Positions 1-7,025 of a stretch of 38,193 nucleotides of DNA are shown in pieces. This DNA comes from a virus, in the IMG/VR virus record IMGVR_UViG_3300034073_002656, positions 1 through 38,193 of that record. The stretch is one strand, 5' to 3'. Both the position numbers and the translations under genes were made by a program. Each line of letters starts with the position of its first letter. Position 1 is the stretch's first letter. Under the pieces are notes generated by a model. That model saw only the letters and a list, made by a program, of their open reading frames with translations, made no database searches and was not told where the DNA came from.

Positions 1-246
1 AGAAGAAATTACAAGGCGTTACTCCATTCCCCTTGCGCCCGCTGAGAAGCAAAGAAAGTTTGAATACATTGAGCTATTAAACGATGCGCTTCGTACGCAA
101 AGGTTTATGGCTAAAAAGGAATCGAGATTTGCTGAAGACAGTAAGCTTTTGGAATGGGACCGGGATGATCCAAATCCTGATAAATTAAAGATAAAAGACA
201 CGTTTCACTCAGACATTTGCGACGCGGTTCTTTATGCATTTAGAGA
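1..246. repeat. Left copy of 246-bp terminal direct repeat
   Basis: Bases 1-246 are repeated at 37948-38193 with a single difference (G at 119, A at 38066). The repeat lies wholly inside the terminase large subunit gene and keeps its reading frame. It is either an assembly overlap of a circular or circularly permuted genome or a real short terminal redundancy. The mismatch changes one terminase codon (Glu here, Lys in the right copy), which points to variation among the genomes assembled. Confidence 0.97.
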
Positions 247-394
247 AGCGTATCATTGGGTCTACAAAGAAGAACCTAAAGCCCCTGAGCCATATACCGA
301 TAGATGGTACTCACAACAGGAACAAGAGATGTACCAGCAAGCTTGGGATAGACAGCGTCAATTGGAAGCCATCGAAGAACCTTGGTTTGAATAG
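1..394 (+). CDS. terL: Terminase large subunit, C-terminal part (continues from 36908-38193)
   Basis: This is the 3' end of the gene that starts at 36908; the frame here begins at base 2 and ends with TAG at 392-394. It carries the end of the nuclease domain, with the acidic HSDICDAVLYAFRE segment that normally supplies the last metal-binding aspartate of the RNase H-like terminase nuclease, then a tail of about 50 residues rich in Gln, Glu and Trp that ends EEPWFE. Such a tail is a plausible portal-contacting region (inference). Taken across the circular junction, TerL is 477 aa, a usual length. The ATG at 107 is internal, not a start. Confidence 0.93.
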   Translation, partial: EEITRRYSIPLAPAEKQRKFEYIELLNDALRTQRFMAKKESRFAEDSKLLEWDRDDPNPDKLKIKDTFHSDICDAVLYAFREAYHWVYKEEPKAPEPYTDRWYSQQEQEMYQQAWDRQRQLEAIEEPWFE

Positions 395-431
395 TACAAT
401 ATCTTTTTCCACAACAAATAGGCGGTGAACT

Positions 432-1184
432 TTGAGTAACCTTAAAAGGGTTTTACACGTTTCCGACTGTCATCATCCGTTCGTTAATAAAGCTGCGTGG
501 AAGTTATTGCTCGATGTAGGTAAAGCGCTCAAACCACATTTGATTGTTATTCACGGAGACTTCTTTGATTTCTACTCAGTCTCTCGTCATTTGCTTGACC
601 CGCAAATGGATTTTAAAACGTGGAAAGATGAAATGGCGGCAGCTAGGGAGGGGCTTGATGAACTCATACGAGAAGTGCCACACAAAGAATTAGTTTATTT
701 AGAAGGCAATCACGAAAAGAGATTGATAAAATACATCCATGAAAAAGCGCCGAAACTCTCAGGGCTCTTTAAAGCCGAAGAGTGCATGGGATTACCTCGA
801 GATATTAAATACATCCCCTATGGCCAAATGGGTAAATACGTTATTGGCAATCTTGTATGCGTGCATGGTTCTCGTGCTGGCGAAAACCCAGCTGCCTCAA
901 TGGTCAAAAAGTTTAGATCGTCTGTTATCTTCGGACACACACACAAAATCCAGGAATACCACATTCAAAACGCCCACGGAGAAGACTTCGTTGCCCTAAA
1001 CATTGGATGGCTTGGAAATCAGCGCCAGGCGGCCGACTACATACAAGACATATCCGACTGGACCCTAGGCTTTGGAATTACCTGGCATAAGCCGAGCGGC
1101 GCGTTTTTTCATCAATTAGTACAGATTTATGTTGAGAAGGGGACACATCAATGCCTATTCAAAGACGTAGTCTACAAAAGATAA
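432..1184 (+). CDS. Calcineurin-like metallophosphoesterase
   Basis: A 250-aa protein with all the metal-binding motifs of the calcineurin-like phosphoesterase fold: SDCHHPF (Asp12, His14), HGDFFDF (Asp43), EGNHEKR (Asn93, His94), CVHGS (His145) and FGHTHK (His169, His171). It should be a di-metal enzyme cleaving phosphomonoester or phosphodiester bonds; the substrate cannot be read from sequence. The start is a TTG preceded by an AGGCGGTG Shine-Dalgarno. It follows TerL by 37 bases and overlaps the next gene by 34. Phage enzymes of this family include DNA-repair nucleases of the SbcD/Mre11 type and protein phosphatases, but the short length and lack of a capping domain favour a simple phosphoesterase. 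Confidence 0.9.
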   Translation: MSNLKRVLHVSDCHHPFVNKAAWKLLLDVGKALKPHLIVIHGDFFDFYSVSRHLLDPQMDFKTWKDEMAAAREGLDELIREVPHKELVYLEGNHEKRLIKYIHEKAPKLSGLFKAEECMGLPRDIKYIPYGQMGKYVIGNLVCVHGSRAGENPAASMVKKFRSSVIFGHTHKIQEYHIQNAHGEDFVALNIGWLGNQRQAADYIQDISDWTLGFGITWHKPSGAFFHQLVQIYVEKGTHQCLFKDVVYKR

Positions 1185-1405
1185 AAAAGGGCGACCTAGT
1201 AGAAATCAATTTTTACGACCATGTCTCAACCGTCGGAGGCATCAGTGAGCCCATACTCTGTCGGGTGATTGGTGAAGTCGTGGCGGTTGATAAAAAGGCA
1301 GTATATACAGCTAGTTGGCTTACGACAGAACAAGAACAGCACAACCTCGATACGCATACGATACTTAAAAGTGTCATTCAGAAATTAAAGAAATTAAAAA
1401 GATAG
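1151..1405 (+). CDS. Small basic hypothetical protein, possible SH3-like barrel
   Basis: An 84-aa protein starting in another frame inside the end of the phosphoesterase gene. The ATG has a good Shine-Dalgarno (AGAAGGGG), so translation is probably coupled. The middle (about residues 12-55) alternates hydrophobic residues around KKGDLVEI and CRVIGEVVAVD, a pattern seen in small SH3/KOW-like beta barrels; the C-terminus is a Lys-rich helix. No function is recognised. Confidence 0.7.
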   Translation: MPIQRRSLQKIKKGDLVEINFYDHVSTVGGISEPILCRVIGEVVAVDKKAVYTASWLTTEQEQHNLDTHTILKSVIQKLKKLKR

Positions 1406-1547
1406 GGCCGCCCCGTTTTCGTGTTTTGGGTTTAGGGACTGACTGTGCTTGCTAGACCGGAGCAACCCTATCTCAGTGCTGTTTCCTGGGGGAAACGTGA
1501 GCCCTTTTTACTTTGTTTTGATTAAATTTCAACAAAATTTATCCAAA
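1401..1547 (+). other. Structured intergenic region with tRNA-like acceptor/T-arm fold and a downstream hairpin
   Basis: GATAGGG (1401-1407) and CCCTATC (1466-1472) are perfect 7-base complements. Directly inside the 3' strand lies a 5-bp/7-nt hairpin, TTGCT-AGACCGG-AGCAA (1449-1465). This is the spacing of a tRNA acceptor stem stacked on a T arm within 72 bases, but there is no TTCRA T-loop and no convincing anticodon arm. A second hairpin, GTTTCC-TGGG-GGAAAC (1481-1496), is followed by TTTTT at 1505-1509 and might terminate transcripts coming from terL. The remainder is A+T-rich up to the motif at 1548. Confidence 0.4.
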
Positions 1548-1574
1548 TTTGTCTTAAAAACACAGTTTTGTAAC
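1548..1574 (+). promoter_or_regulatory. Late promoter-like 27-nt motif, copy A
   Basis: First of four ungapped copies (others at 8423, 21480 and 34949). 16 of 27 positions are invariant: TTTG at 1-4, C6, AAA at 9-11, A13, CAG at 16-18, T20, T22 and TA at 24-25. Copy A matches copy B at 23 of 27 positions. It ends 14 bases before the ATG of the first head gene, with an AAGGA Shine-Dalgarno between. It does not fit sigma70 spacing. A phage-specific promoter or activator site is inferred. Confidence 0.65.
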
Positions 1575-1588
1575 GAAAGGAACTCCCA

Positions 1589-1816
1589 ATGTCCCTACCC
1601 TTTGTACTCAAAGAAGAAGATAAAAAAGCTGGCGGCGTAGTTGTAGAGCACCGAAGTGAGCGAGAACCTCGCCCACGAAACCTTGGCCTTGAAGCTGCTG
1701 CTGAAGAACTACTAAAATCCATGGAGAGAAAAGACGTTCAAGGCATGGCAAATGCTTTGACGAGCGCATTCTATCTACTAGACGCAATGCCACACGCTGA
1801 AGGAGAGCATGAGTAA
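1589..1816 (+). CDS. Small hypothetical head-region protein
   Basis: A 75-aa acidic protein with a predicted helical C-terminal half (AAAEELLKSMERKDVQGMANALTS region). Its ATG has an AAGGA Shine-Dalgarno and it is the first gene after motif A. The stop overlaps the next start as TAATG. Its position just ahead of the portal cluster suggests a minor head-assembly or regulatory role, but no family is recognised. Confidence 0.75.
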   Translation: MSLPFVLKEEDKKAGGVVVEHRSEREPRPRNLGLEAAAEELLKSMERKDVQGMANALTSAFYLLDAMPHAEGEHE

Positions 1817-2511
1817 TGCCTCTAATCCAAGGTAAGTCTAAAAAGACTTTAGAAAAGAACATTAAGACAGAAATTGATGCGGGCCGTGACCCTAAGCAAG
1901 CAGTTGCTATTGCCTACGCAGTAAAGCGCAGAAACATGGCAAAGGGCGGCGGGTTATACGCAAACATACACGCCAAGCGTGAAAGAATTGCCGAAGGAAG
2001 CGGCGAAAAGATGAGAAAGCCTGGAAGCGAAGGGGCTCCTACGGCTGATGCATTTAAACAAGCAGAAAAAACAGCCAACATGGCTGAAGGGGGAATGATG
2101 AAAGAAGCAATGTGCGCCCATGGCGGAAGAGTAAAATGCAACCAAGGTTGCTACGCAGAAGGTGGAATGGTTGAAAACCAAAAACTAAACCCACACAATC
2201 AACCCCCAATGGACGCAAGACTAAAGCATCAAATTGCTACCATGAAAAAGCCCGGCATGAATTTAAGTGAAGTTGCAAAGCTTGCAATGGGCGGAGTGGT
2301 TGATCAAATCATGAGCGAAAGAAAGAAAATGGCCGAAGGCGGAATGGTTGACGAAGAAGAAAGATTAAGAGAGCCAGATTTTGAACCCGCAATGGATTTT
2401 TCTAATTACAACTATGTTGAAGACGATGAGCACGATGCTGAGCCTGTTGAGATGAGCAATAAACTTGTTGGTCAAATCATGACTGATAGAAAGAAACGAG
2501 TATCTCGCTAA
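1816..2511 (+). CDS. Putative virion-associated protein with AEGGMV repeats
   Basis: A 231-aa protein. The first 40 residues carry a pattern common in phage structural clusters, GKSKKTLEKN followed by DPKQAVAIAYAVKRR. After that come four spaced short motifs: MAEGGMM, YAEGGMV, LAMGGVV and MAEGGMV, separated by polar segments. The same AEGGMVE-[DN]-QK-x-NP block occurs in the portal extension, and AEGG/EEGG motifs recur in the 15483 gene, so these proteins probably share a virion-linked module. A Cys cluster (CAHGGRVKCNQGC) could bind metal. Coupled by TAATG on both sides. Function unknown. Confidence 0.75.
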   Translation: MPLIQGKSKKTLEKNIKTEIDAGRDPKQAVAIAYAVKRRNMAKGGGLYANIHAKRERIAEGSGEKMRKPGSEGAPTADAFKQAEKTANMAEGGMMKEAMCAHGGRVKCNQGCYAEGGMVENQKLNPHNQPPMDARLKHQIATMKKPGMNLSEVAKLAMGGVVDQIMSERKKMAEGGMVDEEERLREPDFEPAMDFSNYNYVEDDEHDAEPVEMSNKLVGQIMTDRKKRVSR

Positions 2512-2738
2512 TGGAATTAAAGGACTTAAAAGAATTATTAAAAGTCCTTCGTGACAAAGGCGTTACCGAGTACGAATGCAACGGGGTAAAGCTAAAGCTT
2601 TCTGAAGAAGTGCCTGTTTCTAAATACAAAAGAAGGCAGGAAGCGGAAGAGCAGATTGAACCTGAAATGACCGAAGAAGAAAGGTTGTTTTATTCTGCGA
2701 TTCACCCCATGACACCGATTGAAGAAACCGCACAATGA
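2511..2738 (+). CDS. Small acidic hypothetical protein
   Basis: A 75-aa protein with a helical start (MELKDLKELLKVLRDKGV) and an acidic tail (EEQIEPEMTEEER). It is coupled to the upstream gene by TAATG and to the portal by an ATGA overlap. Small acidic proteins directly ahead of portals are common in short-tailed phages, but none with a known role is recognised here. Confidence 0.72.
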   Translation: MELKDLKELLKVLRDKGVTEYECNGVKLKLSEEVPVSKYKRRQEAEEQIEPEMTEEERLFYSAIHPMTPIEETAQ

Positions 2739-5700
2739 GCCTAAAAACTACATTAAAGTCAAATTCCGGTAGAGCTACAAGAGTTTACAAAACCACTGAC
2801 ATGGGTATGCAATTGAATAAAGGCTACCGTTGGTGGGAAGCGAAAAGTGCAACCGAACGAAAAAACCAACTTCTTGCTACGGTAGCTTTTCTCAAACAAG
2901 GGCAAAAGTTTAGAACGGAAGAAACGAGGGTTTACAGTCAACTATATACTGGAAAGCCCATGGTCGGTTATGCGGGCCCGGCATTCAGCAAAGTAAGTAA
3001 TCCACTCAACATTGCTCCCGGAAGACCCACCTACAATCTTATTTCATCGGTCACTGACACTCTTGTCAGTCGATTGACACAGGATAGACCCGTTCCTGTA
3101 TTCCTAACTGACAACGGCGATTACAAAGAAAGAAATTTAGCTAAAAAGCTTAATGACTTTATCTTGGGGGAGTTCTACCGGACTAAGGCATACGAGATAG
3201 GAGAACAAATCCTAACCGATGCTTTAGTCCAGGGAACAGGCGTATTAAAAATCCATGAAACCATGGACAAAAAGGTTGGCATCGAGCGCGTTTTGCCTAT
3301 CGAGCTATTTGTAGACCTTGAGGAATCAAGATTCGGTGACCCAAGAAGAATGTATCAAGTTAAGTACATGGATCGCGCCATGGTTGAGAGCGCATTTCCT
3401 AAGCACAAGGCGATGGCCGCTGCTGCAGACAAAGGAATCTTAGAACAAAGTGATGCATCAAGAAGTGTTGCTGATTTAGTTGTTGTTGTAGAGGGCTGGG
3501 CACTTCCAAGCGGAGAAGACACAAACGACGGATGGCATTCGATTGTTTGTAGTGAGGGTGAGCTATTCGGCGAAAAGTGGACCAAGCAAAAGTTTCCTTT
3601 TGTATTTTTGCACCACAAAAAAAGACCTGAAGGATTCTGGGCCCAAGGCGTTGCCGAATCTTTAATGGGCACGCAATTAACGCTCAATGATTTATTAATT
3701 ACTATTGCACAATCAATTAGGACGATGGGTGTACCAAGAGTGTTTGTTGAGGAAGGTTCTAAGTGCAACACGGCAAGTTTTGTAAATAAAGTAGGAACAG
3801 TGATAAAGTATAGGGGTGCCGCTCCTATTTTTGCTACTAGCCCATCAAATGCTCCCGAGTTGTACGAAGAAAGAGCACGACTCATACAATTCGGTTTTGA
3901 GCAAGAGGGCTTGTCCATGCTTTCGGCGACAAGCCAAAAGCCATCGGGTCTCAATTCAGGAGAGGCACAACGAGTATATCAGGACATCAACTCGGATAGA
4001 TTTGCGTCGTTAGAAAGAAGGTATACAAACTTTTATGTGGATCTGGCTTACCAGCTTATTGATAAGGCCCTTGATATCGCGGAGCGAGATGGAAGCTATA
4101 CTACAATCTTTACAGACAGAAAAAAGGGATGCAAACAAATCGAGCTTCCTAAAATCAAAATGCTCAAAGACCCGTTCGTTATTCAGGCCTACGTTCAATC
4201 GTCGCTTCCAAAAGACCCCGCAGGACGACTGCAAAAAGTAACTGAGATGATTCAAAGTAACATGGTGACGATTCAAGAAGGGCGTCGCCTGCTTGATTTT
4301 CCTGATCTTGGCCAAGTTGAAACGCTTGCAAATGCTTCTGAAGAAAGAATTTACTACATTCTTGATGAAATAATTGAAAATGGCGTTTACGAAGGGCCTG
4401 ATCAGTTTATGAACCTTGCAAAGGCTACTGAAATCGTAACTCAGTACATAAACCTGTACTCCACTTGCAAGCTCGAAGAAGAAAAAGTGCAAATGCTTCG
4501 AGACTTCTTTGCTGAGATTCAAGATTTACAAATGGCAGCAATGCCACAGCCGCCGATGATGCCGCCTGAACCAAGTAATCAATTAGCTGTACCGCAAGGA
4601 CTTCCCACTAGTGAGCTATTGCCAATGGGACCTGGACCCGCGCCCACTGGCGGAGGCATCCCAATGATGGCTGAGGGCGGTATGGTGGAAGATCAAAAAA
4701 AAAATCCTTCTTTAGCTGAATCAGACCTTCCAGGCTGGCTACAAGGCATTAGACAAACAACGGTTCCAGCATTCCAACAAGCAAGTGAAACACTTCAAAA
4801 CGTTCCAGGCTTAGACTTTGCAACCTCTGCATTTAATCTCACATCTCCTGCCGCTTATGCATTTACCGAAGCGGGTAAGCCAGAGCCACAAGGAGGAATA
4901 CTTGAACAAATCTCCCATGTGCCTGGCGCTCAAGCTGCTGCAAACATTCCCACTGGTTGGAAGGTGTTGAGGGGCGAAGGAAAAAGCGCGTTTGATATAG
5001 CGAGAAAATACCAAGACGAAATTAAAAAAATAGAACAAGAAATTGCAGCGAAAAACTTAAAGGGCGAAGCAAAAGAAATGGCAATGATGGATATTATTGC
5101 AAGAGAAAGGAAACTTGAACAATTTGAGGGAATGAAAGAAAAGGCAAAACAAGCTTTTGAAGTCACTCGCACGCCGGAAGAAATTGCGGCAAAAGCACAA
5201 AAAGACGCCTTAGACAGGGTTACCAATATTGGGGGCGGCACGGTTGAAAGTCTTTTAAAACAAGGAAAGCCGATTGATGAAGTTGCCAAAGAGGTAATGA
5301 GCTGGAGAAAAAGAAATTTAGAAGAACAATTAAATAGATGGAAAAAAGATTTAAGCAATCCAAGAAGCTCTGCAGATGAAGTTAAATATGCAAAAAGGCG
5401 ATTGGAGGAATTAACTCAAGAATTGAAAGATTTTGAAAATGTTCCACTTGACCAAGTTGAAAGAGAGTTAATTGAAGATCAAAGGCGCTGGGAATTAATT
5501 ACAGGAGAAACTAAAAAAATAAACGAAAAAAGAGCCGAGCTACGAGCCGCAGAAGAAGAACGCTTGAAGAACGTTGTTGTTCCTATTGAGATTGAAGGCG
5601 GACCAAAGCCAAAGGGAAGGCCGTCAACAAAGCAAGTTGATCCGTATGAAAAAGAATGGACCAAATTAAATACAGAAAAAAGCAAGTTGTATGATGATTT

Positions 5701-5821
5701 TCACAATCCAAACAAAAAATCAAAACTTACCCAACAAGAATTTATTAATAAAAGAAATGAATTAGCAGAAAAAATAAACAAACTGGTTGAAACCAGAAGA
5801 AAGTTTAGAAGAAAAGACTAA
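2735..5821 (+). CDS. Portal protein with a 380-residue C-terminal extension
   Basis: A 1028-aa protein. Residues 1 to about 600 look like the portal (head-tail connector) of short-tailed phages: the long helical core includes LISSVTDTLVSRLTQDRPVP, ILTDALVQGTGVLKIHE and a segment around QKPSGLNSGEAQRVYQDI. A Pro/Met-rich linker (about 605-645) leads to an AEGGMVEDQK motif at 646-655 and a Lys/Glu-rich, coiled-coil extension (about 740-1028). Family portals are usually some 500-730 aa, so the extension is unusual. A run of ten A (4695-4704) sits exactly at the start of the extension. Losing one A gives TAG at 4713-4715 and gaining one gives TGA at 4717-4719, so slippage would release a normal-sized portal of about 660 aa. 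Confidence 0.85.
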   Translation: MSLKTTLKSNSGRATRVYKTTDMGMQLNKGYRWWEAKSATERKNQLLATVAFLKQGQKFRTEETRVYSQLYTGKPMVGYAGPAFSKVSNPLNIAPGRPTYNLISSVTDTLVSRLTQDRPVPVFLTDNGDYKERNLAKKLNDFILGEFYRTKAYEIGEQILTDALVQGTGVLKIHETMDKKVGIERVLPIELFVDLEESRFGDPRRMYQVKYMDRAMVESAFPKHKAMAAAADKGILEQSDASRSVADLVVVVEGWALPSGEDTNDGWHSIVCSEGELFGEKWTKQKFPFVFLHHKKRPEGFWAQGVAESLMGTQLTLNDLLITIAQSIRTMGVPRVFVEEGSKCNTASFVNKVGTVIKYRGAAPIFATSPSNAPELYEERARLIQFGFEQEGLSMLSATSQKPSGLNSGEAQRVYQDINSDRFASLERRYTNFYVDLAYQLIDKALDIAERDGSYTTIFTDRKKGCKQIELPKIKMLKDPFVIQAYVQSSLPKDPAGRLQKVTEMIQSNMVTIQEGRRLLDFPDLGQVETLANASEERIYYILDEIIENGVYEGPDQFMNLAKATEIVTQYINLYSTCKLEEEKVQMLRDFFAEIQDLQMAAMPQPPMMPPEPSNQLAVPQGLPTSELLPMGPGPAPTGGGIPMMAEGGMVEDQKKNPSLAESDLPGWLQGIRQTTVPAFQQASETLQNVPGLDFATSAFNLTSPAAYAFTEAGKPEPQGGILEQISHVPGAQAAANIPTGWKVLRGEGKSAFDIARKYQDEIKKIEQEIAAKNLKGEAKEMAMMDIIARERKLEQFEGMKEKAKQAFEVTRTPEEIAAKAQKDALDRVTNIGGGTVESLLKQGKPIDEVAKEVMSWRKRNLEEQLNRWKKDLSNPRSSADEVKYAKRRLEELTQELKDFENVPLDQVERELIEDQRRWELITGETKKINEKRAELRAAEEERLKNVVVPIEIEGGPKPKGRPSTKQVDPYEKEWTKLNTEKSKLYDDFHNPNKKSKLTQQEFINKRNELAEKINKLVETRRKFRRKD

Positions 5822-5843
5822 ACCTTTTTAGCAAAACAACAAT

Positions 5844-5857
5844 CTCGTAGCTACGAG
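5844..5857. repeat. Perfect 14-bp palindrome in front of the scaffold gene
   Basis: CTCGTAG followed immediately by CTACGAG, located 13 bases before the ATG at 5871 and next to its Shine-Dalgarno (GAGGAAAGGA). As RNA it could form a short hairpin close to the ribosome site; as DNA it could be an operator. Neither is proven. Confidence 0.5.
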
Positions 5858-5870
5858 GAAAGGAAAAACA

Positions 5871-6977
5871 ATGCCACTAACTGTAGAACCAAAAGCAAAC
5901 CCTGCTGCACCACAAGCACCAACTCCAACAGGTAGACATCAAGTCAGTTACGGAACACCAACGCCTACGACTGCAAGAGTTGAAGCATTAAAACAAAGAT
6001 TAAATAACCCAAGTGCTACGCAACAAATGGCAGCACCGAGGGTTGCAGGAAGCACCGCAAGACAAGAGCAATATTCTAAACAGCCGCACCAAGCTCCAAG
6101 ACAAGTTCAACAACAAAATCAAGAATATACGCAGCCGATGCAGGACATTGAGCCACCTCCAAGCGGAATGCCTCCTGTAAATACACAAGCTGAAGCACCG
6201 CAAGAATTGGCGCAGCAAACCAATATTGTTGAGGAACAAGCGGAACCATCTTCGGAAGCGACCGAGAAGCCCTTAAGTCCTCAATTTGTCGCCTTGGCAA
6301 AACAAGAGCGCGCGATTCGGAAAGCCCGGCAGGAGCTAAAAGCTCAGCAAGAGACTTGGGAACGTGATAAAGCAAGTTACGTTAATCTCGAGCAACTCAA
6401 AGCTGATCCGCTTAAAGCACTTGCTGAAGCTGGCATCTCTTACGATCGCCTGACCGAGTTACAGCTAGGCCAGGTCAATCCAGATCCTAATCAACAACTT
6501 CTCGACAAGATTCAGGAACTAGAAACTAAACTTGCAGCAGTAGACGAGCAATTCACGAAACGTGATACAGCTCAATACGAAGCTGCGGTTAACCAGATTC
6601 GTAATGATGTAAAGCTTTTGGTCGATTCTGATCCTACGTTTGAAACAATCAAGGAAACTGGCGAGACAGAATCCGTGGTTGAACTTATTAGAAAGGTCTT
6701 TGACGCCGAAGGAACCATCCTCGCTGTAGAGGAAGCCTCTCGGTTAGTTGAAGATAAGCTCCTTGAGAATAAGCTTGCTGAAATCGAGAAGCTATCTAAG
6801 CTTTCTAAATTTAAGTCGCGTTTAGGAAAGCCGGCAGAGATACCGGCAGAAGCAAGTGAGTTGCAGCAACAACAACCCGCTGCCACAACTCTAACGAATC
6901 AAGGAACGGTTAGCCGGCCCTTGAGCGCTAGAGAGCGGGCAATTCAGGCATTTGAAAAAGCTAAGTCCCAAGGTTGA
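5871..6977 (+). CDS. Putative scaffolding (capsid assembly) protein
   Basis: A 368-aa protein directly upstream of the major capsid gene, the usual place for a scaffold. Residues 1-130 are Pro/Gln/Ala-rich and disordered. Residues 135-175 and 205-235 form charged helices with coiled-coil character (KQERAIRKARQELKAQQ; LLDKIQELETKLAAVDEQF). A further helix follows, and the end is basic (ARERAIQAFEKAKSQ), as expected for contact with the coat protein. The composition fits podovirus scaffolds; no protease is seen, so removal by exit rather than cleavage is possible. GAAAGGA precedes the ATG. Confidence 0.8.
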   Translation: MPLTVEPKANPAAPQAPTPTGRHQVSYGTPTPTTARVEALKQRLNNPSATQQMAAPRVAGSTARQEQYSKQPHQAPRQVQQQNQEYTQPMQDIEPPPSGMPPVNTQAEAPQELAQQTNIVEEQAEPSSEATEKPLSPQFVALAKQERAIRKARQELKAQQETWERDKASYVNLEQLKADPLKALAEAGISYDRLTELQLGQVNPDPNQQLLDKIQELETKLAAVDEQFTKRDTAQYEAAVNQIRNDVKLLVDSDPTFETIKETGETESVVELIRKVFDAEGTILAVEEASRLVEDKLLENKLAEIEKLSKLSKFKSRLGKPAEIPAEASELQQQQPAATTLTNQGTVSRPLSARERAIQAFEKAKSQG

Positions 6978-7025
6978 ATGGTTCAGCCTTTTAGGGGCTA
7001 CAGCTTAAACTAAAGGACTAAAACA

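Noticed and set aside
1401-1472. A + strand tRNA at the structured gap
   Set aside because: Acceptor and T-arm geometry fit, but there is no TTCRA T-loop, no G18G19-type D loop and no anticodon stem, so it is not called as a tRNA.
3355-3954. 199-codon open frame on the minus strand inside the portal gene
   Set aside because: It is fully covered by the portal coding sequence, lacks a Shine-Dalgarno and protein-like domains, and all clear protein genes are on the + strand.
4010-4522. 170-codon minus-strand open frame in the portal gene
   Set aside because: Shadow of the portal frame; Phe/Lys-rich product without recognisable features.
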